Of a stretch of DNA of 64,000 nt, positions 56,591 to 64,000 are shown in pieces. The stretch is from NCBI RefSeq assembly GCF_014200375.1, contig NZ_JACHBP010000001.1, positions 1 through 64,000 of the forward strand, written 5' to 3'. The stretch is from Terrimesophilobacter mesophilus. GTDB lineage: Bacteria; Actinomycetota; Actinomycetes; Actinomycetales; Microbacteriaceae. The notes under the pieces were generated by a model. The model did not search any database. It was not told where the DNA came from and saw only the letters and a program-made list of their open reading frames with translations. Position 1 is the stretch's first letter. Every line of letters begins with the position of its first letter. Made by a program: the position numbers and the translations under genes.

Positions 56591-57682
56591 CTACGCCGGG
56601 TCATCGTCGGACCGGGCACCGAAGACGATCTCGTCCCAGCTCGGCATGGTCGCCCTTCCGCGTTTCGACGACTTCGCCGACAGGTGGTGCAGCGATCCGG
56701 ATTGCGATCCCGATGGTGACCCCGGTTGCGAGCCGGATGCGGAGGGCTCGTCCTCGAAATCGGGCAGCGGCACATCCACGAGCCGGATGCTGCCGGTCGA
56801 CGGGTGGTCGGCCATGGCATCCTCGAGGTCGTCGAATTGGGCGCTCTCACGCTCGCCGCGTCGCCGCCGCAGGGCCTCGAGCAGGTCAGCGGTCTGGTTG
56901 CTCGGCACGGTCTCGCCCTCGGCGTCGTCGTCGTCCAGCGCGCCATAAGGCACAGAGGCGAGATGCGGAAGCGTGTCCTTCAACGACGAGTCGTCGACGA
57001 CTGATGGCGCCGTCGCCATCTCCGCGAGTTCGCCGTCTACGAACGCGCCGCTGTCGAAGCGCGAGCTGTCGGCCACTCGCTCGCGCCCGTCCACCGCGCG
57101 AAGTCGCGGAATCAGCTTGCCGGTCAGCTCGCCCTGGCGCGAGAGCGTCTCCGCCTCGTTGTTGAGCGGGGCGAGCGAGGAGCGCTTCGGGTCGAACCGC
57201 CAGCGCGCATCGTGATCGATCTGCTCGGACGTGAAGGAGAGCTTGATGACCCAGCCGCTGCCCTCTTCCTTCCAGCTCGCCCAGCGCTCGCCCGTCGCAT
57301 CCAGTTCGTGCAGGCGCGCGAGGATCGCGGAACCGAAGGTCGCATGGTGGTCGCCGAACTCCGTGTCCATGGCCGTGTGGACCGGGACGGCGAGGGCGGA
57401 CTCGATGACGTATTCGCGCTCTGCGATGATCGGACCCTCGAAGCGCTGGATGTATTCGAGCGGAACACCCGTGATCGAGGCCACATCCTGGGCAGACATC
57501 CCGGACCGGATGTGCGCCTGGATGTCCTTCGGCGCGAGCCGTCGCCCGGACCCCGGATCGGACACCGCCTGCCGGATCTTCGAGGTCAGTACGTCGTCAA
57601 TGGCGATGCGGTATCGCTCCCCGGTGTCCGAGGTGACGAGAAGTGCGCCATCCTCGACGCCGATGACTCTCAGGTCCTCCAT
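56591..57682 (-). CDS. sepH: SepH, FtsZ-associated septation protein (DUF3071)
   Basis: A 363-residue protein starting MEDLRVIGVEDGALLVTS. The N-terminal ~120 residues form the DUF3071 domain with a helix-turn-helix-like part (SGMSAQDVASITGVPLEYIQ). The rest is a hydrophilic, disordered tail with a conserved WDEIVFG end. In Streptomyces and mycobacteria SepH binds FtsZ and promotes filament formation. AGAGG precedes ATG 57682 by seven bases; an ATG two codons earlier is a rival. It converges with the phosphatase-like gene. Confidence 0.92.
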   Translation of the reverse strand: MEDLRVIGVEDGALLVTSDTGERYRIAIDDVLTSKIRQAVSDPGSGRRLAPKDIQAHIRSGMSAQDVASITGVPLEYIQRFEGPIIAEREYVIESALAVPVHTAMDTEFGDHHATFGSAILARLHELDATGERWASWKEEGSGWVIKLSFTSEQIDHDARWRFDPKRSSLAPLNNEAETLSRQGELTGKLIPRLRAVDGRERVADSSRFDSGAFVDGELAEMATAPSVVDDSSLKDTLPHLASVPYGALDDDDAEGETVPSNQTADLLEALRRRRGERESAQFDDLEDAMADHPSTGSIRLVDVPLPDFEDEPSASGSQPGSPSGSQSGSLHHLSAKSSKRGRATMPSWDEIVFGARSDDDPA

Positions 57683-57883
57683 GAGCATGCCTCTTCCACG
57701 TCGTGAGATTGCCTTTAGAGTGCCACGAAAAAGGTGGTGGATCAGGGAATATCGCGGGCGTGCCGCAAGTTCATGTGGGCGTGGGGCTGTGAGTACGCTC
57801 AAGTGGTTTGCTATTGCGAATCAATTGATGCAGACTACCCCCGCCGATTTCGATAACAGATCACGACTAAGAAGTGGATGGGC

Positions 57884-58177
57884 ATGGCAACCGACTACGA
57901 CGCGCCACGCAAGAACGACGACGATTCCGAGTCGATCGAGGCGCTGAAGGAACGGGTACCGGACAAGATGTCCGGTGTCGTTGACGTGGACGATGCCGAC
58001 AACCCGGGCGGATTCGAGCTCCCGGGGGCGGATCTCTCCGACCTCGATCTCGACGTCGTGGTCCTCCCGCCGCAAGCGGACGAGTTCACCTGCGTGAGCT
58101 GTTTCCTCGTGAAGCACCGGTCGCAGATCGACCACGAGGAGAAGCTCGGGCCGATCTGCTTGGAGTGCGCGAGCTGA
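57884..58177 (+). CDS. DUF4193 family protein
   Basis: A 97-residue acidic protein with the DUF4193 mark: MATDYDAPRK, the acidic middle ADLSDLDLDVVVLP, and two cysteine pairs, FTCVSCFLVKHR and ICLECAS, likely binding zinc. It is conserved in actinobacteria, usually between sepH and dut. Function is unknown. Its gene is divergent from sepH with 201 bases between and converges with the DUF3093 gene with one base in between. Confidence 0.93.
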   Translation: MATDYDAPRKNDDDSESIEALKERVPDKMSGVVDVDDADNPGGFELPGADLSDLDLDVVVLPPQADEFTCVSCFLVKHRSQIDHEEKLGPICLECAS

Positions 58178-58178
58178 T

Positions 58179-58622
58179 CTAGGCGGGGCGAACGCCGGTG
58201 AGCGCGCCGGCCAGGGCATCCGGATGCCGTGTCGACACGAGCCAGTAGGGCGTCGGATCGGCGGGGTCAAGGACCTCGACCTTCACCACGGGGCCGATCC
58301 ACCCCCGGATGAGGAGCCACGCCCGCGCGTCGAGGCGCTGCCCGCGCTGCAGGGTCGCTTCCGGCTCCTGGAACTTCTCGACCGTGCCGACGAGCCCGAG
58401 CGGCAATCGGGCGCGACCCGCGATCAGCTGGGAGTCCGTGACCACGATGGACGGGGATGCGGCGATGACGATGCCGACGCAGCCGGCGTACAGCACGATC
58501 GCCACGATCACGCCGGCGAGGACGCTGATGGGCCAGAAGACGAGAAGGCTCGCAGGGATGACGAGGGCCAGGGCCAGGTATACCCACGCCGATGCCCACA
58601 GTCGTTCTCGGTAGATCGTCAT
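58179..58622 (-). CDS. DUF3093 family membrane protein
   Basis: A 147-residue protein with two adjacent transmembrane helices (about 10-30 and 32-55) and a beta-rich soluble C-terminal part (VVKVEVLDPADPTPYWLVSTRHPD). Only the family is known. In many actinobacteria it is divergent from dut, as here (49 bases). Confidence 0.92.
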   Translation of the reverse strand: MTIYRERLWASAWVYLALALVIPASLLVFWPISVLAGVIVAIVLYAGCVGIVIAASPSIVVTDSQLIAGRARLPLGLVGTVEKFQEPEATLQRGQRLDARAWLLIRGWIGPVVKVEVLDPADPTPYWLVSTRHPDALAGALTGVRPA

Positions 58623-58671
58623 ACCCCCATTCGACCAGACTTTGGGGCACGCTCTGCACTAACCTCGAAAC

Positions 58672-59121
58672 GTGAGTGACGGAGTAGAGGTCCTGTTTGT
58701 CGGCGAACGGGCACCGGTGTACGCCCACCCGGGGGATGCAGGGGCCGATCTGTCGTCGGCAGAGGCCCTCACGCTCGGCCCGGGGGAGCGTGCGACGGTC
58801 GGCACGGGCCTGTCGATCGCCCTGCCGAACGGCTTCGTGGGCTTCGTCGTGCCGCGCAGCGGGCTTGCGGCCAAGCACGGCATCACCATCGTGAACAGTC
58901 CGGGGACCGTGGACGCCGGCTATCGCGGCGAGATCCGGGTGACCATGCTGAATACGGACAGTTCGATGCCCTATTCTGTAGCGGTCGGCGATCGGATCGC
59001 CCAGTTGATCGTGATGCCGGTCTCGCGGGCCTCGTTCGTGCCGGTAGGCTCGCTCCCCGGAAGTCACCGCGGAGAAGCCGGGTTCGGTTCGACCGGCGAT
59101 CGATCGCAGTCAGGAGCATAG
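58672..59121 (+). CDS. dut: dUTP diphosphatase
   Basis: A 149-residue homotrimeric dUTPase that hydrolyses dUTP to dUMP. All five motifs are present: PGDAGADLSS, VPRSGLAAKHG, NSPGTVDAGYRGEIRV (with catalytic Asp), VGDRIAQLIVMP and HRGEAGFGSTG. The start is GTG 58672, with TAACCT about ten bases earlier as a possible -10 of a leaderless message. It is followed by DUF3710 after two bases. Confidence 0.97.
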   Translation: MSDGVEVLFVGERAPVYAHPGDAGADLSSAEALTLGPGERATVGTGLSIALPNGFVGFVVPRSGLAAKHGITIVNSPGTVDAGYRGEIRVTMLNTDSSMPYSVAVGDRIAQLIVMPVSRASFVPVGSLPGSHRGEAGFGSTGDRSQSGA

Positions 59122-59123
59122 GC

Positions 59124-59768
59124 GTGGACGAATCAGCAGACCCTTCGAAGGACGGCCAGGACGAGCTCGAACAGGCGAAGTCCGGGCCGGCCGACAGGTC
59201 GACTGCCGGCCCGCTCGATGAGGCCGAGGCCAACGCCGTCCGCCCCTACGTGGACCTGGGAGGGGTGAAGATCCTCCCTCGCGACGGACTTCAGCTTCGA
59301 CTCGAGGTGGAGGAGAACAGCCAGCGGGTCGTCGCAGTCGGTCTCGACTATGCGGGCTCGACCCTGCAGGTGCAGCCGTTCGCCGCGCCGAGAACGACGG
59401 GCCTGTGGCACGAGATCCGGCACCAGATCGCAGAGCAGATCGCCAAGCAGGGCGGGACCACGAAACTCACCGTCGGGCCGTTCGGTCCTGAACTGCTCGC
59501 TGAGATCCCCGCTGCCGCCCCAGGGCAGCCCGGGGCCAAGCGACTGGCGAGGTTCATCGGCGTGGACGGCCCCCGCTGGTTCCTTCGCGGTGTCATCGCC
59601 GGCGATGCGCTCGTGAAGCCGGACTCCGCAGCACTCGTCGAGGACCTCTTCCGGAGCATCGTCGTCGTTCGGGGCTCGACTCCTATGCCTCCTCGGGACC
59701 TGATCCCCCTCGCGATCCCGCAGTCGTCATCGAACAGTCCGGATGCATCCGGCGCTCTCGAGGTCTGA
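59124..59768 (+). CDS. DUF3710 family protein
   Basis: A 214-residue acidic soluble protein with a Asp/Glu-rich N-terminus, PYVDLGGVKILPRDGLQLRLE, GLWHEIRHQIAEQIAKQGG and DGPRWFLRGVIAG. This pattern is typical of DUF3710, an actinobacterial family of unknown function encoded right after dut. It begins two bases after the dut stop and precedes DUF3159, so they are one operon. Confidence 0.93.
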   Translation: MDESADPSKDGQDELEQAKSGPADRSTAGPLDEAEANAVRPYVDLGGVKILPRDGLQLRLEVEENSQRVVAVGLDYAGSTLQVQPFAAPRTTGLWHEIRHQIAEQIAKQGGTTKLTVGPFGPELLAEIPAAAPGQPGAKRLARFIGVDGPRWFLRGVIAGDALVKPDSAALVEDLFRSIVVVRGSTPMPPRDLIPLAIPQSSSNSPDASGALEV

Positions 59769-59772
59769 GAAT

Positions 59773-60498
59773 TTGGCGGATGATGGCAGCCCCGAGCGCG
59801 AGGAGTCGTTTCGCGATGCGCTGAATTCGGCCGTCCGCAAGGCCGGCATCGGCCAGGTCGCACCGGGGGAGGTGCCGACCGGCGCATCTCTCCTGAAGGC
59901 GGTCGGCGGGATCCGCGGGCTCATCGAGGCGGTCCTTCCCGGGCTCGGGTTCCTCATCGTGTACGCGATCACGCGCGAGGTGCTGCCGTCCGTCGTCGCC
60001 CCCGTCGCGCTCGCACTCGTCTTCGTCGTGATCCGGCTGGTATCGAAGACTCCGCTGACGCAGGCGTTCGCCGGGGTCTTCGGCGTCGCGTTGTCTGCAG
60101 GTCTCGCCCTCTTCACCGGGAGGGCTGAGGACAATTTCGCGCTCGGCCTCATGATCAACGTCGCGTCGGTCGTGGTGCTGCTCGTGAGCATCGTGGTCCG
60201 TTGGCCGCTCATCGGGATCATCGCGGGCGTGTTGACGAACGAGTTGACCGAGTGGCGGCAGAACAAGGCCAAGCGGCGGGTGCTGACCGTTGCGACCTGG
60301 CTGTGGGTCGGGGTGTTCTCCCTGCGCCTCGTGGTCCAGGTGCCGTTGTACTTCTCCGGGCAGACCGAGTTGCTCGCCGCGGTGAAGCTGCTCATGGGCA
60401 TACCGCTCTACGCCGCGATGCTCTGGATCACCTGGCTGCTCGTGACATCCGTCTACCGCAGAGTCGGCGAGCCGAAATCGGACGACGCCGGGAACTGA
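59773..60498 (+). CDS. DUF3159 family membrane protein
   Basis: A 241-residue integral membrane protein with about six hydrophobic segments between residues 40 and 230 (for instance LPGLGFLIVYAITREVLP and WPLIGIIAGVLTNE). It follows DUF3710 by four bases. TTG 59773 is chosen because GAGGT stands ten bases upstream and because an ATG at 59743 would lie inside DUF3710. Function is unknown. The gene ends 50 bases before acnA, with a palindrome between. Confidence 0.9.
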   Translation: MADDGSPEREESFRDALNSAVRKAGIGQVAPGEVPTGASLLKAVGGIRGLIEAVLPGLGFLIVYAITREVLPSVVAPVALALVFVVIRLVSKTPLTQAFAGVFGVALSAGLALFTGRAEDNFALGLMINVASVVVLLVSIVVRWPLIGIIAGVLTNELTEWRQNKAKRRVLTVATWLWVGVFSLRLVVQVPLYFSGQTELLAAVKLLMGIPLYAAMLWITWLLVTSVYRRVGEPKSDDAGN

Positions 60499-60504
60499 TA
60501 TATT

Positions 60505-60522
60505 TATCTTGATATCAAGATA
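60505..60522. promoter_or_regulatory. 18-bp perfect palindrome upstream of acnA
   Basis: TATCTTGATATCAAGATA is perfectly palindromic and lies 27-44 bases before the acnA ATG. It sits in a short AT-rich island (60497-60526) in GC-rich DNA. Long palindromes with this TTGATATCAA core are typical of MarR-type repressor sites, but I do not know the regulator. Confidence 0.7.
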
Positions 60523-60548
60523 GTTTCGGCGAGCGAAGGAGTCCGCGG

Positions 60549-63257
60549 ATGTCGGCAGTGAACAGTTTCGGCGCACAGGACACCCTTGCCGTCGGTGGCA
60601 GGGACTATCGGGTCTACCGGATCGACCGCGTGCCTGGGCACGAGAAGCTGCCGTTCAGCCTCAAGGTGCTCCTCGAGAACCAGCTGCGCACGGAGGACGG
60701 AAAGAACGTCACGGCCGCCCAGATCAGCGCGCTCGGCTCCTGGAAACCCGAGGCAGAGCCCGACACGGAGATCCAGTTCACGCCCGCGCGCGTCATCATG
60801 CAGGACTTCACCGGCGTTCCCTGCATCGTCGACCTCGCCACCATGCGGGAGGCCGTCGCGGAACTCGGGGGAGACCCGAGGAGGATCAATCCGCTCGCCC
60901 CCGCCGAGATGGTCATCGACCACTCGGTCATCGCCGACCTGTTCGGCACCGAGAACGCCTTCGAGCGCAACGTCGAGATCGAGTACGAGCGCAACGGGGA
61001 GCGCTACCAGTTCCTGCGCTGGGGCCAGACCGCGTTCGACGACTTCAAGGTCGTCCCGCCGGGCACGGGCATCGTGCACCAGGTCAACATCGAATACCTC
61101 GCGCGCGTCACGATGACGCGCGAGGTCGATGGGGTCCTGAACGCCTATCCCGACACGCTCGTCGGCACGGACTCCCACACGACCATGGTCAACGGGCTCG
61201 GTGTTCTGGGCTGGGGCGTCGGCGGTATCGAGGCGGAGGCGGCCATGCTCGGCCAGCCGGTGTCGATGCTCATCCCGAAGGTCGTCGGGTTCAAGCTCAC
61301 GGGCTCCATTCCGACAGGCGTGACGGCGACGGATGTCGTGCTCACGATCACCCAGATGCTGCGCCAGCACGGTGTCGTCGGCAAGTTCGTGGAGTTCTAC
61401 GGCGCCGGCGTCGCCCACGTACCGCTCGCCAACCGCGCCACGATCGGGAACATGAGCCCCGAGTTCGGCTCGACCGCGGCGATGTTCCCCATCGACCAGG
61501 TCACCCTCGACTACCTGCGGCTCACGGGCCGCAGCGAAGAGCAGATCGAGCTCGTCGAGGCGTACTCCAGGCTCCAGGGCCTCTGGCATGACGCGGGTCG
61601 CGAGCCGGCGTTCAGCGAGTACCTCGAACTCGACCTCGGAACGGTCGTCCCGTCGATCGCGGGCCCGAAGCGTCCACAGGACCGGGTCGAGCTCACGCAG
61701 GCCAAAAGCCAGTTCGAGAAGGACCTCGACGCCTACGTCTCCGGGTCGCACACCAATCCGGCCGCCGTCGCCATGAAGGACGGCCGCGAGTTCACGGTCG
61801 ACCACGGCGCCGTCGCGATCGCGGCGATCACCTCCTGCACCAACACATCCAACCCCTCGGTCATGCTCGCGGCCGGTCTGCTCGCCCGCAATGCGTCACA
61901 GAAGGGCCTCAAGTCCAAGCCCTGGGTCAAGACGACCCTCGCGCCGGGCTCCAAAGTCGTGACCGACTACTACGAGAAGGCCGGGCTCAACGGCTACCTC
62001 GAAGACCTCGGCTTCTACCTCGTCGGCTACGGCTGCACGACCTGCATCGGAAACTCCGGCCCGCTCGAGGACGAGATCTCCGCCGCGGTCAACCAGAACG
62101 ACCTCGCCGTGACGGCCGTGCTGTCCGGAAACCGCAACTTCGAGGGACGCATCAACCCCGACGTCAAGATGAACTATCTCGCGAGCCCGCCGCTCGTGAT
62201 CGCGTACGCCCTCGCCGGTTCGATGGACTTCGATTTCGATGTGCAGCCGCTCGGGCAGGACACCGATGGCCGGGATGTGTTCCTCAGGGACATCTGGCCG
62301 GATGCGGCAGAGGTGCAGAAGACGATCGACGAGTCGATCGACAGCTCGATGTTCGACACGCAGTACTCCGGCGTCTTCGACGGCGATGAGCGCTGGACCT
62401 CCCTGCCGACGCCGGCCGGTGACGTGTTCGAGTGGAACGCGGCATCCACCTACGTGCGGAAGCCGCCGTATTTCGACGGAATGACGATGGAGCTCACGCC
62501 GGTGACCGACATCGCCGGTGCCCGCGTGCTCGCGACACTCGGTGACTCCGTCACCACCGACCACATCAGCCCTGCGGGAAGCATCAAGTCGGACAGCCCG
62601 GCCGGCCGCTACCTCACGGAGCACGGCATCGAGCGCAAGGACTTCAACTCCTACGGATCGCGTCGCGGCAATCACGAGGTCATGATCCGCGGGACGTTCG
62701 CCAACATCCGCCTGCGCAACCAGCTGCTGGCCGGCGACAACGACGGCGCGGGAGTCGAGGGCGGATACACGAGGGACTTCACGAAGCCGGATGCCCCGCA
62801 GGCGTTCATCTACGACGCGAGCCAGAATTACCAGGCAGCGGGTCTTCCACTCGTCGTGCTCGCCGGCAAGGAGTACGGCTCGGGTTCCAGTCGTGACTGG
62901 GCGGCCAAGGGTACGAGCCTGCTGGGAGTGCACGCCGTCATCGCCGAGAGCTTCGAGCGAATCCACCGTTCCAACCTCATCGGGATGGGCGTCGTCCCGC
63001 TGCAGTTCCCCGCCGGAGAGAGCTGGGCGTCGCTCGGGCTCGACGGAACGGAGAGCATCAGCATCACGGGCCTGTCAGCGCTGAACGACGGCGTGACGCC
63101 GAAGACGGTGCACGTCGTGGCGGAACCGACCGCACAGTCCCGACCCGGGAGCGCGCCCATCGAGTTCGATGCGGTCGTGCGCATCGACACTCCCGGCGAG
63201 GCGGACTACTACCGCAACGGTGGAATCCTGCAGTACGTGCTGCGCAGCCTGGTCTGA
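60549..63257 (+). CDS. acnA: Aconitate hydratase AcnA
   Basis: A 902-residue iron-sulfur enzyme that turns citrate to isocitrate in the TCA cycle. Cysteine ligands of the cluster are in [11 protein letters not shown] (about 430) and [14 protein letters not shown] (about 496 and 499). The C-terminal swivel domain has [14 protein letters not shown] and [13 protein letters not shown]. The length fits AcnA (about 890-935). A GCGAAGGAG precedes the ATG. An 18-bp palindrome in the promoter region suggests repression by a MarR-like regulator. Iron-responsive or growth-phase control is possible. Confidence 0.97.
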   Translation: MSAVNSFGAQDTLAVGGRDYRVYRIDRVPGHEKLPFSLKVLLENQLRTEDGKNVTAAQISALGSWKPEAEPDTEIQFTPARVIMQDFTGVPCIVDLATMREAVAELGGDPRRINPLAPAEMVIDHSVIADLFGTENAFERNVEIEYERNGERYQFLRWGQTAFDDFKVVPPGTGIVHQVNIEYLARVTMTREVDGVLNAYPDTLVGTDSHTTMVNGLGVLGWGVGGIEAEAAMLGQPVSMLIPKVVGFKLTGSIPTGVTATDVVLTITQMLRQHGVVGKFVEFYGAGVAHVPLANRATIGNMSPEFGSTAAMFPIDQVTLDYLRLTGRSEEQIELVEAYSRLQGLWHDAGREPAFSEYLELDLGTVVPSIAGPKRPQDRVELTQAKSQFEKDLDAYVSGSHTNPAAVAMKDGREFTVDHGAVAIAAITSCTNTSNPSVMLAAGLLARNASQKGLKSKPWVKTTLAPGSKVVTDYYEKAGLNGYLEDLGFYLVGYGCTTCIGNSGPLEDEISAAVNQNDLAVTAVLSGNRNFEGRINPDVKMNYLASPPLVIAYALAGSMDFDFDVQPLGQDTDGRDVFLRDIWPDAAEVQKTIDESIDSSMFDTQYSGVFDGDERWTSLPTPAGDVFEWNAASTYVRKPPYFDGMTMELTPVTDIAGARVLATLGDSVTTDHISPAGSIKSDSPAGRYLTEHGIERKDFNSYGSRRGNHEVMIRGTFANIRLRNQLLAGDNDGAGVEGGYTRDFTKPDAPQAFIYDASQNYQAAGLPLVVLAGKEYGSGSSRDWAAKGTSLLGVHAVIAESFERIHRSNLIGMGVVPLQFPAGESWASLGLDGTESISITGLSALNDGVTPKTVHVVAEPTAQSRPGSAPIEFDAVVRIDTPGEADYYRNGGILQYVLRSLV

Positions 63258-63264
63258 CTGGGGG

Positions 63265-64000
63265 CTATTCGACTCCGCGAATCGGCGGGTGGTGGAAGGT
63301 GTCGCCGAAAACCCGCTCGGAGGCGCCGACCCGATCCAGGTACGGCGTGGCACCGCCCATCTGGAACGGCCATCCCGCTCCGAGGAGAAGGCACAGGTCG
63401 ATGTCCTCCGGTGCTGAGACGACGCCTTCCTGAAGCATCCGGTGGATCTCGTCCGCCAGGCCGTCCTCGACGCGACGGAGGATCTCCTCGCCGGACATGG
63501 GGCTGGTACCTCCGGAGACGATCGCGATCGCCTTCTTGTCGAATCCGGTGATCCTGCCCTTGCCGTCACGGTCGAAGATCTTCCCGTGTTCGGCCAGTCT
63601 GTGCAGGTTCTCACTCTCGAAGAACCGGTCCGGGAACGCCGCGTGGTGCGTGTCGAGCACGTGGGCGCCGACCGTGAGCCCGACGAGTTCGAGGAGCTCG
63701 AACGGGGTCATGGGCAGGCCGAACGGCCTAATGGACTCGTTGACGACCTCGAACGGCGTGCCGGTGTCCACCGCGTGCATGGCCTCACCGAGCAGCTTCG
63801 CGAGGATGCGGTTGACGACGAAGCCGGGTGTGTCGGCCGTGATGACCGCGTTCTTGTAGAGCGCCGCGGCCGTGACCATCGCGGTGCTGAGGGTCGCGTC
63901 GTCGGTCTGGGGAGTCTTCACCACCTCGATGAGCGGCATGACCGCGACGGGATTGAAGAAGTGGAAGCCGACCAGCCGTTCGGGGTGCTTCAGTTTCGCC
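63265..64000 (-). CDS. 3-hydroxyacyl-CoA dehydrogenase (FadB-like), C-terminal part, truncated by window edge
   Basis: The frame continues past the window end; about 245 C-terminal residues are visible. Upstream of the visible MPLIEVVKT are residues HPERLVGFHFFNPVAV, the typical join of the NAD domain to the C-terminal domain in FadB-type multifunctional enzymes. The C-terminal domain has GFVVNRILAKLLGEAM and AGWPFQMGGATPYLD. Beta-oxidation of fatty acids is likely. An enoyl-CoA hydratase part may precede it outside the window. It converges with acnA with seven bases between. Confidence 0.88.
   Translation of the reverse strand, partial: AKLKHPERLVGFHFFNPVAVMPLIEVVKTPQTDDATLSTAMVTAAALYKNAVITADTPGFVVNRILAKLLGEAMHAVDTGTPFEVVNESIRPFGLPMTPFELLELVGLTVGAHVLDTHHAAFPDRFFESENLHRLAEHGKIFDRDGKGRITGFDKKAIAIVSGGTSPMSGEEILRRVEDGLADEIHRMLQEGVVSAPEDIDLCLLLGAGWPFQMGGATPYLDRVGASERVFGDTFHHPPIRGVE

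Overview
The window is chromosomal DNA from a high-GC actinobacterium, most likely a member of the Microbacteriaceae or a close Micrococcales relative. The evidence is the strong GC bias at third codon positions, frequent GTG and TTG starts, many actinobacterium-specific families (DUF3145, DUF4191, DUF4193, DUF3093, DUF3710, DUF3159, SepH), a homodimeric AceE, FasR next to a fabD-fabH-acpP-fabF operon, and the glnA2-glnE-glnA1 arrangement. I see no prophage, integron, CRISPR array, rRNA operon or recognisable insertion sequence. The only gene of a family often found as dispersed copies is one DUF222/HNH endonuclease between parE and parC.

Layout. 1-4 kb: the end of a UvrD-like helicase, a membrane protein, an acyl-CoA dehydrogenase and a NERD-like protein. 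4-9.6 kb: a small membrane protein, cspA with a classical terminator, DUF1684, a Pol I-like polymerase, a PadR regulator with a palindromic upstream site, DUF3145 and a DHFR/RibD-like reductase. 9.6-17.2 kb (minus strand): aceE-fasR-fabD-fabH-acpP-fabF, which links acetyl-CoA production to fatty acid synthesis. 17.3-27.6 kb: DUF1003, tRNA-Val(TAC), an NCS1-type permease with a very long acidic N-terminus, Nif3-like, DUF164-like and RNase H genes, a VIT/CCC1 transporter, a 3-hydroxybenzoate-4-monooxygenase-like flavoprotein, the RNase P RNA, ppgK and map. 27.6-36 kb: a 56-residue protein, gdhA, panB and the nitrogen block glnA2-glnE-glnA1. 36-43.5 kb: RDD, DUF4191, a membrane pseudokinase and, on the minus strand, pepA-lpd-sucB. 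43.6-48.8 kb: PAC2, the primary sigma factor with a histone-H1-like N-terminus, a CofE-like ligase, an ATP-grasp protein and DUF7455. 49-55.4 kb: topoisomerase IV genes parE and parC around the HNH and NUDIX genes. 55.4-64 kb: a phosphodiesterase-like protein, sepH, DUF4193, DUF3093, dut-DUF3710-DUF3159, acnA behind an 18-bp palindrome, and the end of a FadB-like 3-hydroxyacyl-CoA dehydrogenase.

Most of the window is housekeeping DNA with conserved actinobacterial gene order. The items that most deserve a second look are the pseudokinase whose start overlaps that of DUF4191 on the other strand, the permease with the 430-residue acidic extension, the operator-like palindromes (upstream of acnA, at the PadR gene, upstream of the monooxygenase), the stem-loop between acpP and fabF, and the DUF164-type protein that has lost most of its zinc ligands. 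I found no clear evidence for an entirely new multi-gene system. Start sites were chosen by eye from ribosome-binding sites and family lengths, and several are uncertain as stated.
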